Shown: positions 33,961 to 42,105 of the stretch, piece after piece
Layout of the letters: each line of letters begins with the position of its first letter
Numbering within the stretch: position 1 is the first letter of the stretch
NCBI RefSeq assembly: GCF_000170835.1
Contig: NZ_ABCP01000008.1
Location: forward strand, 1 to 64,000
Source: Marinobacter algicola DG893
GTDB taxonomy: Bacteria; Pseudomonadota; Gammaproteobacteria; Pseudomonadales; Oleiphilaceae
DNA: 64,000 nt
Reading direction: 5' to 3'
Program-made: the position numbers and the translations under genes
Notes under the pieces: generated by a model
The model's input: only the letters and a program-made list of their open reading frames with translations
Databases searched by the model: none
Told to the model about the DNA's origin: nothing

Positions 33961-34539
33961 ATGAGCAGTCGCACAGATCATTGGAAACGTGTGTTACAAG
34001 TCGGTGCCGTCGTTCGCCGGTCCCCTGGCGTGACCCAGTGGGCGCGGTATGTCTGGACGCCGGTGGCGGTCATACCGGGCGCACCGGAGGCATTCTGGAA
34101 AGAACTGATCCATGAAGGCGATGAGGTGGATTACCACGCAGGCACGGTGACCATGGAGCTCTTTCGCGCCGACGTGGAGGGCTATCTCGTGTCCCTGAAC
34201 ATGGCCGTTCCCTCCGTTTGGATTGTCATGGATAAGGACCAGACCGGTCACTCTCCCTCAGGGTGGGTCATCAGCTCCATTACCGCCAGTGCCCATGAGG
34301 CATTGGATGCCCAGGACAGTGGTGAAAGTATCGTCGAGCCCGTGCCCATTCCCGAGTCTCTGGCGGCCTGGATCAAAGAGTTTGTCGATATGCACTACAT
34401 CGAAGAGCCCTTCAAGAAACGGCGCCGTGACAGTGTCCACGTTGATGGTATTGAAGACGCCAAAGGCGATCCGCGTATCCGTCAGGAAAGCGACGTCTTC
34501 CGCGCACCTGCCAACATCAAGAAACCGAGGATTCAGTGA
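33961..34539 (+). CDS. DUF3305 protein, formate dehydrogenase accessory
   Basis: A 192-residue soluble protein without leader or membrane segment. The stretches QVGAVVRRSPGVTQWARYVW and WLISS-like GWVISSITASAHEALD are typical of DUF3305. The C-terminal 40 residues are basic and likely disordered. It opens the formate dehydrogenase operon and overlaps the DUF3306 gene by 4 bases. The pair is recurrent next to formate dehydrogenases in Proteobacteria. The molecular role is unknown. Confidence 0.82.
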   Translation: MSSRTDHWKRVLQVGAVVRRSPGVTQWARYVWTPVAVIPGAPEAFWKELIHEGDEVDYHAGTVTMELFRADVEGYLVSLNMAVPSVWIVMDKDQTGHSPSGWVISSITASAHEALDAQDSGESIVEPVPIPESLAAWIKEFVDMHYIEEPFKKRRRDSVHVDGIEDAKGDPRIRQESDVFRAPANIKKPRIQ

Positions 34540-35165
34540 TGACTGAGTCACGCCTGCAGCGTTGGTCGCGCAAGAAAACAGAAACCGGCAAAAAGACCGA
34601 GCCGGCAGCACCTGTTTCAGTTGAGTCTGAACCGTCACCTGAAGAACAGGAACTCGCCATCAATCAGACTTTGCCCGAGCACGACGTATTGGAGAAGTAC
34701 GGTTTACCCGATCCTGATGCCATCGAGCTGGGTACCGATATTACCGGGTTCATGCAAAAAGAAATCCCCGAGCTGCTGCGCCGCAGGGCCCTGCGGTCAC
34801 TCTGGAAATCCAACCCTGTACTCGCCGTGCTGGACGGGCTCAATGACTACGATGAGGATTTCACGAACGCGGCGGCTGCGAAGGGGGCCGTAAAGACCCT
34901 CTACAAGGTGGGACAAGGGCTAATCGACCGGACCGCGAAGGTTGATGAGCCGGTTGATAGCCCGGCGGGGGATCGCACCGCAAAGCCGGCCGAGGCTTCG
35001 ACAACCGTAGTGCCTCCGGAACCTGCAGGACTGCGCGAAACATCGGTTTCCGACATCGATGAGGCGCCATCAGATACTGATCGTCACACTCAATCAGTGC
35101 TCACCGAAACCGGGGAGAAACCGACGCCGCACTACCGCCCGCGAATGCGTTTTGACGAGTCATGA
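34536..35165 (+). CDS. DUF3306 protein, formate dehydrogenase accessory
   Basis: A 209-residue protein that starts MTESRLQRWSRKKTETGKKT and is low-complexity for the first 40 residues. A conserved core follows (LPDPDAIELGTDITGFMQKE, then RRRALRSLWKSNPVL), and the tail is Pro/Glu/Thr-rich and probably disordered. This fits DUF3306, which travels with DUF3305. No catalytic motif is visible. It may be a maturation or docking factor for the dehydrogenase. Confidence 0.82.
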   Translation: MMTESRLQRWSRKKTETGKKTEPAAPVSVESEPSPEEQELAINQTLPEHDVLEKYGLPDPDAIELGTDITGFMQKEIPELLRRRALRSLWKSNPVLAVLDGLNDYDEDFTNAAAAKGAVKTLYKVGQGLIDRTAKVDEPVDSPAGDRTAKPAEASTTVVPPEPAGLRETSVSDIDEAPSDTDRHTQSVLTETGEKPTPHYRPRMRFDES

Positions 35166-35171
35166 ATATTA

Positions 35172-35185
35172 GCAACTGTAGTTGC
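35172..35185. repeat. Inverted repeat GCAACT-GT-AGTTGC
   Basis: A 6+6 perfect repeat 7 bases after the DUF3306 stop, at the start of a 122-base AT-rich gap before the chaperone gene. There is no T-run, so a regulator site or processing hairpin is as likely as a terminator. Confidence 0.4.
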
Positions 35186-35287
35186 GCCCGACACAAATCG
35201 GAGCTATACACAGTAGATCGGTGATTAAAAATTAGACAACAATAAACAAGCGACGAAATAAACAAGAAACAATAAGAGAGAGACGAC

Positions 35288-35899
35288 TTGGCCAACACTG
35301 CGGAAGTTCAGTGCCCTCGCTCGATCAGCGACGAAGATCGAGCGAGGGCCCAAATGTATCAGTTGCTGGGTGTCTTGCTGGGCGGCCCACCTTCGAGTGA
35401 GCTGCTCCGGGGGCTGGCAACCCTAAAGGGTGACGACACTCCGATTGGATCCGCCTCCCGAAACCTCGCAGCCCTTGCCCAACGCACCTCGCCCAATGAT
35501 GCCGAGAGGGAGTTCAACAACCTTTTCGTGGGCATCGGTCGCGGTGAATTACTGCCCTACACCAGTTACTACCTGACCGGTTTTCTCAACGAGAAGCCCC
35601 TTGCGAATCTGCGTAGTGATCTGATGGCCCGGGGCATCAAGGCAAGAGACAACGTTAAAGAACCCGAAGATCATATGGGCACGCTGTGCGAAATCATGGC
35701 CGGCATTATTGCGGGCGAATTCCTTTGTGACAGTGACCAGCCATCTCAAAAAGCCTTTTTCGACGCACACCTGGCAAAGTGGGCGGAACTGTTCTTTACC
35801 GATCTGGAACAAGCGCAAAGCGCGGTTTTCTACGCGCCCGTGGGTTCGCTGGGCCGGGCTTTCATGGCCGTTGAGGCCGATGCGTTTGCCATTCAATAA
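35288..35899 (+). CDS. TorD/DmsD-family chaperone for formate dehydrogenase
   Basis: A 203-residue all-helical protein with the TorD-family EPEDHMG motif near residue 120 and ELLPYTSYYLTG before it. Such chaperones hold the Tat signal of a molybdoenzyme until its cofactor is in place. The start is TTG, preceded by GAGAGAG about 7 bases upstream; the next in-frame ATG (35354) would cut off a helix. The gene lies just before a Tat protein and the catalytic subunit. Confidence 0.85.
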   Translation: MANTAEVQCPRSISDEDRARAQMYQLLGVLLGGPPSSELLRGLATLKGDDTPIGSASRNLAALAQRTSPNDAEREFNNLFVGIGRGELLPYTSYYLTGFLNEKPLANLRSDLMARGIKARDNVKEPEDHMGTLCEIMAGIIAGEFLCDSDQPSQKAFFDAHLAKWAELFFTDLEQAQSAVFYAPVGSLGRAFMAVEADAFAIQ

Positions 35900-35940
35900 C
35901 TGGGACCTGCCCGGTCCCTTAACTCAGGTGGAGGTGTCCA

Positions 35941-36129
35941 ATGGACAACCCGAAACGTGAAAACAGCCGCCGCCGTTTCTTGAAGGTGGCAGCAGCTGCA
36001 GCGCCTGCGGCTGTTGCGCTGGCAGTCTCCCCCAACGCCGCAGCCGAGGTGGTGAAAGAAGCCCCGAAAAGCCGCGGGCTGCGTGACACTGAACACACAC
36101 GTAAGTACTTCGAATCGGCTCGCTTTTAA
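35941..36129 (+). CDS. Small twin-arginine protein of formate dehydrogenase operons
   Basis: A 62-residue protein, NSRRRFLKVAAAAAPAAVAL at its N-terminus, with the RRRFLK Tat motif and a hydrophobic core, then a short polar tail ending KYFESARF. It matches the 'formate dehydrogenase region TAT target' family. Its length suggests a small subunit or a decoy that recruits the chaperone or Tat machinery. GGAGG lies about 8 bases before the ATG. Confidence 0.85.
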   Translation: MDNPKRENSRRRFLKVAAAAAPAAVALAVSPNAAAEVVKEAPKSRGLRDTEHTRKYFESARF

Positions 36130-36215
36130 GGAAGCGTGCGTCATTCAAGGTTGCGAAAGGCTCTTGAATGGCCACACCTCCGTAAAACGAGAATAAAAAG
36201 AGAGAGGTAATTGAC

Positions 36216-39101
36216 ATGTTAAGAAAGAAAACCAACGGGGTAGCGAAAGGCCCCCGTGCTGGTTCTTTACTTTCATCCCTCGCTGCCAAAACCATGGATC
36301 GTCGTGGTTTCCTGGCCGCCTCCGGTGTCACAGTGGGCGGTTTGGCAGCTTTGTCACTGACGCCTGGCCGAGTTGAGGCCGCAACCCCGTCGACGGGAGG
36401 CGGGGAAGTGATTCGCAAAAAGTCCGTGTGTACTCACTGCTCGGTTGGCTGCACGGTGATGGCGGAAGTCCAGAATGGCACCTGGATCGGGCAGGAGCCA
36501 GGTTGGGACAGTCCCTTCAACCTTGGCGCACATTGCGCCAAAGGCGCCTCCGTGCGCGAGCATGCTCACGGCGAACGCCGTCTCAAGTACCCGATGAAAA
36601 TGGTCGGCGGACAATGGCAGAAAATCTCCTGGGACGAAGCGATCAACGAGATCGGTGACAAGATGCTGCAGATCCGCGACGAGAGCGGTCCGGACTCGGT
36701 TTACTGGCTGGGTAGCGCGAAGTTCTCCAACGAGGGCTCCTACCTCTTCCGCAAGTTTGCCGCCTACTGGGGCACCAACAACGTTGATCACCAGGCCCGG
36801 ATCTGCCATTCGACCACGGTTGCCGGTGTAGCCAACACCTGGGGCTACGGTGCGATGACCAATTCGTACAACGACATCCACAATTCGAAAGCGATCTTCC
36901 TGATCGGCGGTAACCCTGCAGAAGCGCACCCGGTGTCTCTGCTGCACCTTCTGAAAGCCAAGGAAGAGAACAACGCACCGCTGATCGTCTGCGACCCGCG
37001 TTTCACACGCACTGCCGCCCATGCGGATGAGTATGTTCGGTTTCGTCCGGGTTCAGACGTCGCGCTGGTCTGGGGCCTGTTGTGGCACATCTTTGAGAAC
37101 AGCTGGGAAGACAAGGAGTTCATCCGCACACGGGTGTACGGCATGGACGACATCCGGCAGGAAGTAAAGAAATGGAACCCTGAGGAAGTCGAGCGTGTAA
37201 CCGGTGTGCCTGGAGCACAGCTTGAGCGCGTCGCTCGTACCCTGGCGAATAACCGCCCTGGCACGGTCATCTGGTGTATGGGTGGCACCCAGCACACCAA
37301 TGGCAACAACAACACCCGCGCCTACTGTGTGCTGCAACTGGCACTGGGCAACATGGGCGCTCCTGGCGGCGGCACCAACATCTTCCGTGGCCATGACAAC
37401 GTTCAGGGCGCCACTGACCTGGGTGTATTGGCCGATACCCTGCCCGGCTACTATGGCCTGGCCGCTGGCTCCTGGGCTCATTGGGCCCGCGTCTGGGAAG
37501 AGGACCTGGATTGGCTCAAGGGGCGTTTTGCCGTGTGGGACAAGGATGGCAAATCCAGAGCCATGATGAACGAGAAAGGCATTCCCGTATCGCGCTGGAT
37601 TGACGGCGTTCTGGAAGCCAAGGAAAACCTGGAGCAGCCCGACAATACCCGGGCCATGGTGCTGTGGGGCCACGCGCCCAACTCGCAGACCCGGATGCTG
37701 GAAATGAAGGAAGCCATGGAAAAGCTCGACCTGCTGGTCGTGGTGGATCCCTTCCCTACTGTGTCAGCGGTGCTACATGATCGCAAGGACGGCGCCTACC
37801 TGTTGCCCGCCACCACCCAGTTCGAGACCTCGGGTTCAGTTACCGCTTCCAATCGTTCGCTGCAGTGGCGTGAGAAAGTCGTTGAGCCGTTGTTCGAGTC
37901 GAAGGTCGATCACGAAATCATAAAGCTGTTCGCGGACAAGTTCGGCTTCACCGATCGTATGTTCCGCAATATTGCCATTGAAGGCAATGAGCCGGTCGTC
38001 GAGGACATTACCCGCGAATTCAACCGTGGCATGTGGACCATCGGCTACACCGGTCAGTCGCCCGAGCGGCTGAAAAAGCACATGGCCAACCAGCACCACT
38101 TCGACAAGACCACACTGCGTGCGGTGGGTGGCCCCTGCGATGGTGATATCTACGGCCTGCCATGGCCGTCCTGGGGTACGCCGGAAATGAACCATCCGGG
38201 TACACACGTGCTTTACGACATGTCTTTGCCTGTGTCCAAAGGCGGCCTGACCTTCCGCGCCCGTTTTGGCGTTGAACGTAACGGCGAAAACCTGCTGGCG
38301 GACGGCGTTTACTCGAAAAACTCCGAGATCAAGGACGGGTATCCGGAGTTCACCATGCAGATGCTGATGGACCTGGGCTGGGATGGCGACCTGACAGCCG
38401 AAGAGCGTGCCAGCATTGATGCCGTTGCCGGCCCCGAAACCAACTGGAAAACCGACCTGTCTGGCGGCATCCAGCGTGTTGCGATCAAACACGAGTGCGC
38501 ACCCTTTGGTAACGCCAAAGCCCGCGCCATCGTCTGGAACTTCCCGGACCCCGTGCCGCTCCATCGCGAACCACTCTATACCAACCGCCGTGACCTCGTG
38601 AAGGACTACCCGACCTACGAGGACAAGACCTTCTGGCGTGTCCCGACCCTATACGAGTCCATCCAGAAGAAGGACTTCAGTAAGGACTTCCCCATCATTC
38701 TGACCTCTGGGCGACTGGTGGAATACGAAGGTGGTGGTGACGAGACCCGGTCCAACCCCTGGCTGGCGGAATTGCAGCAGGAAATGTTCATTGAGGTAAA
38801 TCCGCGTGATGCGAACAACATGAACATTCGTGACGGCAAGGATGTCTGGGTGTCTGGCCCGGAAGGTGCACGCATCAAAGTCAAGGCCATGGTGACCGAA
38901 CGGGTCGGCGAGGGTGTCGCCTTCATGCCGTTCCACTTCGGCGGACACCTGGAGGGCAGGGATCTGAGGGACAAGTATCCGAAAGGCTCCGACCCTTACG
39001 TATTGGGTGAATCCACCAACACAGTTCAAACATACGGGTATGACTCGGTCACGCAGATGCAAGAGACCAAGTGCACCCTGTGTTCGATTATGCCGGCATA
39101 A
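36216..39101 (+). CDS. fdhA: Formate dehydrogenase catalytic subunit (Cys type)
   Basis: A 961-residue Mo/W-bis-PGD oxidoreductase. A Tat signal (MDRRGFLAASGVTVGGLAAL) begins at about residue 28. A 4Fe-4S site (CTHCSVGC, later NLGAHCAKG) follows at about 71-110. The metal ligand is Cys197 (HQARICHSTTVAG), coded TGC rather than a UGA selenocysteine, followed by the catalytic His198. The C-terminal domain has the guanosine-binding DPYVLGESTNTVQTYGYDSV. It oxidises formate to CO2 on the periplasmic side and sends electrons to FdhB. TupABC in the same block favours tungsten in the active site, but Mo cannot be excluded. Confidence 0.93.
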   Translation: MLRKKTNGVAKGPRAGSLLSSLAAKTMDRRGFLAASGVTVGGLAALSLTPGRVEAATPSTGGGEVIRKKSVCTHCSVGCTVMAEVQNGTWIGQEPGWDSPFNLGAHCAKGASVREHAHGERRLKYPMKMVGGQWQKISWDEAINEIGDKMLQIRDESGPDSVYWLGSAKFSNEGSYLFRKFAAYWGTNNVDHQARICHSTTVAGVANTWGYGAMTNSYNDIHNSKAIFLIGGNPAEAHPVSLLHLLKAKEENNAPLIVCDPRFTRTAAHADEYVRFRPGSDVALVWGLLWHIFENSWEDKEFIRTRVYGMDDIRQEVKKWNPEEVERVTGVPGAQLERVARTLANNRPGTVIWCMGGTQHTNGNNNTRAYCVLQLALGNMGAPGGGTNIFRGHDNVQGATDLGVLADTLPGYYGLAAGSWAHWARVWEEDLDWLKGRFAVWDKDGKSRAMMNEKGIPVSRWIDGVLEAKENLEQPDNTRAMVLWGHAPNSQTRMLEMKEAMEKLDLLVVVDPFPTVSAVLHDRKDGAYLLPATTQFETSGSVTASNRSLQWREKVVEPLFESKVDHEIIKLFADKFGFTDRMFRNIAIEGNEPVVEDITREFNRGMWTIGYTGQSPERLKKHMANQHHFDKTTLRAVGGPCDGDIYGLPWPSWGTPEMNHPGTHVLYDMSLPVSKGGLTFRARFGVERNGENLLADGVYSKNSEIKDGYPEFTMQMLMDLGWDGDLTAEERASIDAVAGPETNWKTDLSGGIQRVAIKHECAPFGNAKARAIVWNFPDPVPLHREPLYTNRRDLVKDYPTYEDKTFWRVPTLYESIQKKDFSKDFPIILTSGRLVEYEGGGDETRSNPWLAELQQEMFIEVNPRDANNMNIRDGKDVWVSGPEGARIKVKAMVTERVGEGVAFMPFHFGGHLEGRDLRDKYPKGSDPYVLGESTNTVQTYGYDSVTQMQETKCTLCSIMPA

Positions 39102-39116
39102 CAAGAGGTGTAGATC

Positions 39117-39725
39117 ATGGCCATTGAAGGACAAGCAAGAGCGAAATTCCTTTGCGATGCCGAACGCTGCATCGAGTGTAATGCCTGCGTAACGGCCTGC
39201 AAAAATGAACATGAAGTCCCCTGGGGCATCAACCGCCGCCGCGTGGTGACCATCGAAGATGGCAAACCCGGCGAACGTTCGATCTCGGTAGCCTGCATGC
39301 ACTGTTCAGACGCGCCCTGTATGGCCGTCTGTCCGGTGGATTGCTTCTACCAGACCGAAGACGGCGTGGTGCTGCACTCCAAGGATCTGTGTATTGGTTG
39401 TGGGTATTGTTTCTACGCTTGCCCCTTCGGCGCGCCCCAGTTCCCGCAGGCGGGTAACTTTGGCAGCCGTGGCAAGATGGACAAATGCACGTTCTGTGCA
39501 GGCGGTCCTGAAGAAGACAACTCCACGGCCGAGTTCTCCAAGTACGGACGCAACCGTATTGCGGAGGGCAAGCTGCCGATCTGTGCGGAAATGTGCTCGA
39601 CCAAAGCCCTGTTGGCCGGTGATGGCAACGAGGTGGCGGACATCTATCGCCAGCGTGTGGTGAACCGTGGTTTCGGTTCAGGCGCCTGGGGATGGGGCAC
39701 AGCCTACGAGAAGAAGGGTGCTTAA
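39117..39725 (+). CDS. fdhB: Formate dehydrogenase iron-sulfur subunit
   Basis: A 202-residue ferredoxin-type protein with four 4Fe-4S motifs: CIECNACVTACKNEHEVPWG, CMHCSDAPCMAVCPVDC, CIGCGYCFYACPFGAP, and CTFCAGG with a later CAEMCSTKAL. It wires FdhA to the cytochrome b subunit. There is no membrane anchor, unlike FdnH, so membrane attachment is through FdhC. It starts 15 bases after fdhA. A strong hairpin follows it before fdhC. Confidence 0.92.
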   Translation: MAIEGQARAKFLCDAERCIECNACVTACKNEHEVPWGINRRRVVTIEDGKPGERSISVACMHCSDAPCMAVCPVDCFYQTEDGVVLHSKDLCIGCGYCFYACPFGAPQFPQAGNFGSRGKMDKCTFCAGGPEEDNSTAEFSKYGRNRIAEGKLPICAEMCSTKALLAGDGNEVADIYRQRVVNRGFGSGAWGWGTAYEKKGA

Positions 39726-39738
39726 GCCCGCTTGATGT

Positions 39739-39762
39739 TTCCGGGGCCTTGGTGCCCCGGAA
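39739..39762 (+). terminator. Intra-operon hairpin between fdhB and fdhC
   Basis: Perfect 9+9 stem TTCCGGGGC/GCCCCGGAA with a 6-base loop, 14 bases after the fdhB stop. No T-run follows (TTCGTTGAGG), so it is more likely an mRNA-stabilising or attenuating hairpin than a full terminator. Confidence 0.6.
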
Positions 39763-39809
39763 TTCGTTGAGGCAAGGATTCTTTTTGTTCATTCCGCTGG
39801 AGTGCTTTA

Positions 39810-40982
39810 ATGAACGGTAAAACATTCGGTGCGGCCGTCCTGGTACTGGCGACACTACTCTTCAATCCTGTGTGGGCGCAGGACGTTCCCGAGTCTGACC
39901 GGATGTCTGGCGGGGGAGGCCAAACCCTCGAAGACATCATGGCCCGCCAGGAGAAGCAGAAAGCTGACGGGGAATCCCGCTCGAAAGAAACAGGCAATCC
40001 CGCCAATGCGGCGCCGATCAACGAGCCGCTGGGCACCCGTGGTGGGCGCTCCGATGCGGACGTCTGGCGAGGCGTTCGCTACGACGACATCGACATTGAA
40101 ACCCAGGTTCGCAATCCGGCCGCCGATGTTCTGATTCAGGACGGAGGCGTGCGCTGGTATCAGTTGCGTGAAGGGCCGGTCATCACCTACGGCGGCGGTG
40201 CCATTCTGGGCTTCATCGCATTGCTGGTGGTGTTCTACCTTGTTCGCGGCAGGATCAAAATCGAAGGCGGCCCTGCGGGCACCACGATTGAACGATTCAA
40301 AGCCGTCGAGCGGTTCGGCCATTGGTTGCTGGCTGGCTCGTTTATCGCCCTGGGCCTGACGGGGCTAATCACCCTGATGGGGCGCAGCTTCCTGATCCCG
40401 GTCATGGGGGCCGACGCCTTTGCCACCCTGGCTGCCGGCTCCAAATGGATCCACAATAACGTTGCATGGGCGTTCATGCTGGGGCTGGTGATGACCTTTG
40501 TCATGTGGGTAGCCCATAACATCCCCAACAAGCTGGACTGGCAATGGCTCAAGGCCGGCGGTGGCATCTTCACCAAGAGCCATCCGTCCGCGAAGAAGTT
40601 CAACGCCGGCCAGAAGATCATTTTCTGGACCGTGATGGTGCTGGGCGTCTCCGTGTCTCTCTCCGGGCTGTCGCTGCTGTTCCCGTTTCAGATGCCCATG
40701 TTTGCCGATACCTTCGGCATCATGAACAGTGTTCTGGGAACCAGCTTCCCGACCGATCTGGCGCCCCACGAAGAGATGCAATACGCCAACCTCTGGCACT
40801 CGATTGTAGCGTTCGTGATGATGCTGGCCATCATCGCCCACATCTATATTGGCTCGGTTGGTATGGAAGGCGCGTTCGATGCCATGGGTAACGGCCAGGT
40901 TGATGTAGAGTGGGCACGCCAGCACCACGATCTGTGGGTGGCCGAAGTTGAAGCCAAGCAAGGCAAAGGAGGGTCATCGTGA
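39810..40982 (+). CDS. fdhC: Formate dehydrogenase cytochrome b subunit
   Basis: A 390-residue membrane protein. A signal peptide (first 23 residues, cut after VWA) precedes a periplasmic Gln/Glu-rich stretch of about 110 residues, then about five helices. Haem-binding histidines are present in VERFGHWLLAG, SKWIHNNVAW, NLWHSIVAF and IIAHIYIG. It passes electrons from FdhB to the quinone pool. The long N-terminal extension is characteristic of the Fdh-gamma subtype in Proteobacteria. The stop overlaps the next small gene. Confidence 0.9.
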   Translation: MNGKTFGAAVLVLATLLFNPVWAQDVPESDRMSGGGGQTLEDIMARQEKQKADGESRSKETGNPANAAPINEPLGTRGGRSDADVWRGVRYDDIDIETQVRNPAADVLIQDGGVRWYQLREGPVITYGGGAILGFIALLVVFYLVRGRIKIEGGPAGTTIERFKAVERFGHWLLAGSFIALGLTGLITLMGRSFLIPVMGADAFATLAAGSKWIHNNVAWAFMLGLVMTFVMWVAHNIPNKLDWQWLKAGGGIFTKSHPSAKKFNAGQKIIFWTVMVLGVSVSLSGLSLLFPFQMPMFADTFGIMNSVLGTSFPTDLAPHEEMQYANLWHSIVAFVMMLAIIAHIYIGSVGMEGAFDAMGNGQVDVEWARQHHDLWVAEVEAKQGKGGSS

Positions 40983-41104
40983 AGGTTATGATTTCAGCGT
41001 TTGTCGCGGCCCTGGTGATTGCCTTTGCCGCTCCGCTCGTTCTCGACCAGTTCGGGTGGTCCTCAGCCGCGCAAACCAGCAGTGAGAGCGTGCGGCTTGA
41101 CTGA
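40979..41104 (+). CDS. 41-residue single-helix membrane protein
   Basis: A GTG at 40979 overlaps the fdhC stop (GTGA), and GGAGGG lies 7 bases before it. The product MKVMISAFVAALVIAFAAPL continues with VLDQFGWSSAAQ and is one hydrophobic helix with a short polar tail; it could also be a cleaved leader. The tight coupling to fdhC suggests a small subunit or an assembly peptide of the dehydrogenase. I do not recognise a named family. Confidence 0.6.
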   Translation: MKVMISAFVAALVIAFAAPLVLDQFGWSSAAQTSSESVRLD

Positions 41105-41123
41105 ACAATCCCGGAAACAGGAA

Positions 41124-41351
41124 ATGGAGGTTTACCAAATCGATGCCATCGGCTTGGTATGCCCCCTGCCCGTTCTGCGTTTTAAAAAGCGCACCCAGGG
41201 CCTTCCCAGCGGCACGCAGGTTGAATTCCTGGCCGATGATCCCAGCGGCCGCCGGGATTTACAGGTGCTGTGCGAACTGACCGGGCACCGGGTTGAATGG
41301 GTTCGCGAGGAGGATGCCGGGGTGCTTCGGTACCGCATCTGCCTGGCTTAG
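41124..41351 (+). CDS. TusA-like sulfur carrier
   Basis: A 75-residue protein of the SirA/TusA fold. The CPxP motif sits in IGLVCPLPVLRFKKR near residue 13, with the persulfide-carrying Cys. A longer frame from 41019 exists but gives non-homologous residues; the ATG at 41124 (GGAAA 7 bases before) was chosen. TusA proteins relay sulfur. As the last gene of the formate dehydrogenase operon it could feed sulfur toward FdhD or the cofactor, which is inference. Confidence 0.8.
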   Translation: MEVYQIDAIGLVCPLPVLRFKKRTQGLPSGTQVEFLADDPSGRRDLQVLCELTGHRVEWVREEDAGVLRYRICLA

Positions 41352-41394
41352 CGGTTGCATCGGAACGGACCCGCTGCGGTCAGAGCATGCTGGT

Positions 41395-41934
41395 TCAAAC
41401 CATCCTGCGGAAAATACCATCCCCACGGAGCATATGGCGAAAGGCCGCTCCGATATGGCCGGCGACCAGAACACCTAACGTTATGGCAAGCCACCCGTGT
41501 ATTGCAAACAGGCTCGCAGCCAGCTCTTCGTCCTCTGGCACCAACGGCATCGCGGGCAGCTGGATATCGCCAACTATGCCCAGGGCCGGAAACGCCGTCA
41601 CACCGGCCCAGCCAAACAAAGGAGTTAACACCAGCAACACATAGATCAGGTGATGCACACTTTTCGCGGCAACCTGCAATGCACGAGGCATGCTCTCCGG
41701 ATAAGGGGGACTTTTCACCCCAATTTTCACCGCGATCCGCAAGATCATCAGTAGCAGCACGCTGAAACCAATGGCTTTGTGCGCACTGTACAAAGTGTTC
41801 GTCAGCGCCCCCCAGATATCAGCTTCCGCGCGCGACGCCATCCAGAGTCCGACAGGTATCAACGTCAGAACCATCAGCGCCATTACCCAATGCAGTACCC
41901 GCCAGCCCGCGGGGTATTTCTGGACCTGTTGCAT
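41395..41934 (-). CDS. Cytochrome b561-type di-haem protein
   Basis: A 179-residue membrane protein with four helices. Haem-ligating histidines are seen in WRVLHWVMALM, YSAHKAIGF, SVHHLIYVLL and AIHGWLAITL, and VAGHIGAAFRHMLR follows. It is of the bacterial cytochrome b561 (YodB) type, which passes electrons from quinol to a periplasmic or membrane acceptor. It is convergent with the TusA-like gene, with a 43-base gap. The physiological partner is unknown. Confidence 0.85.
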   Translation of the reverse strand: MQQVQKYPAGWRVLHWVMALMVLTLIPVGLWMASRAEADIWGALTNTLYSAHKAIGFSVLLLMILRIAVKIGVKSPPYPESMPRALQVAAKSVHHLIYVLLVLTPLFGWAGVTAFPALGIVGDIQLPAMPLVPEDEELAASLFAIHGWLAITLGVLVAGHIGAAFRHMLRGDGIFRRMV

Positions 41935-42105
41935 ACGCCTTCTCCATCAGCGAATTTATTCGTGCACTCTCCAGAGGCGGTGCCATGCAGTCTTATGAAA
42001 GCATAGTTCATGGAGTCGAATTCTACTTTCTCCATCCGGATGCTGGTAATGTGCTATACGATTATCAAAGCCCTTAACGGAGAGCTCCAGCGGCTACGCG
42101 TCTAA

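Noticed and set aside
36804..36806. Selenocysteine site in formate dehydrogenase
   Set aside because: The metal-ligand codon is TGC (Cys), so no SECIS element is needed.
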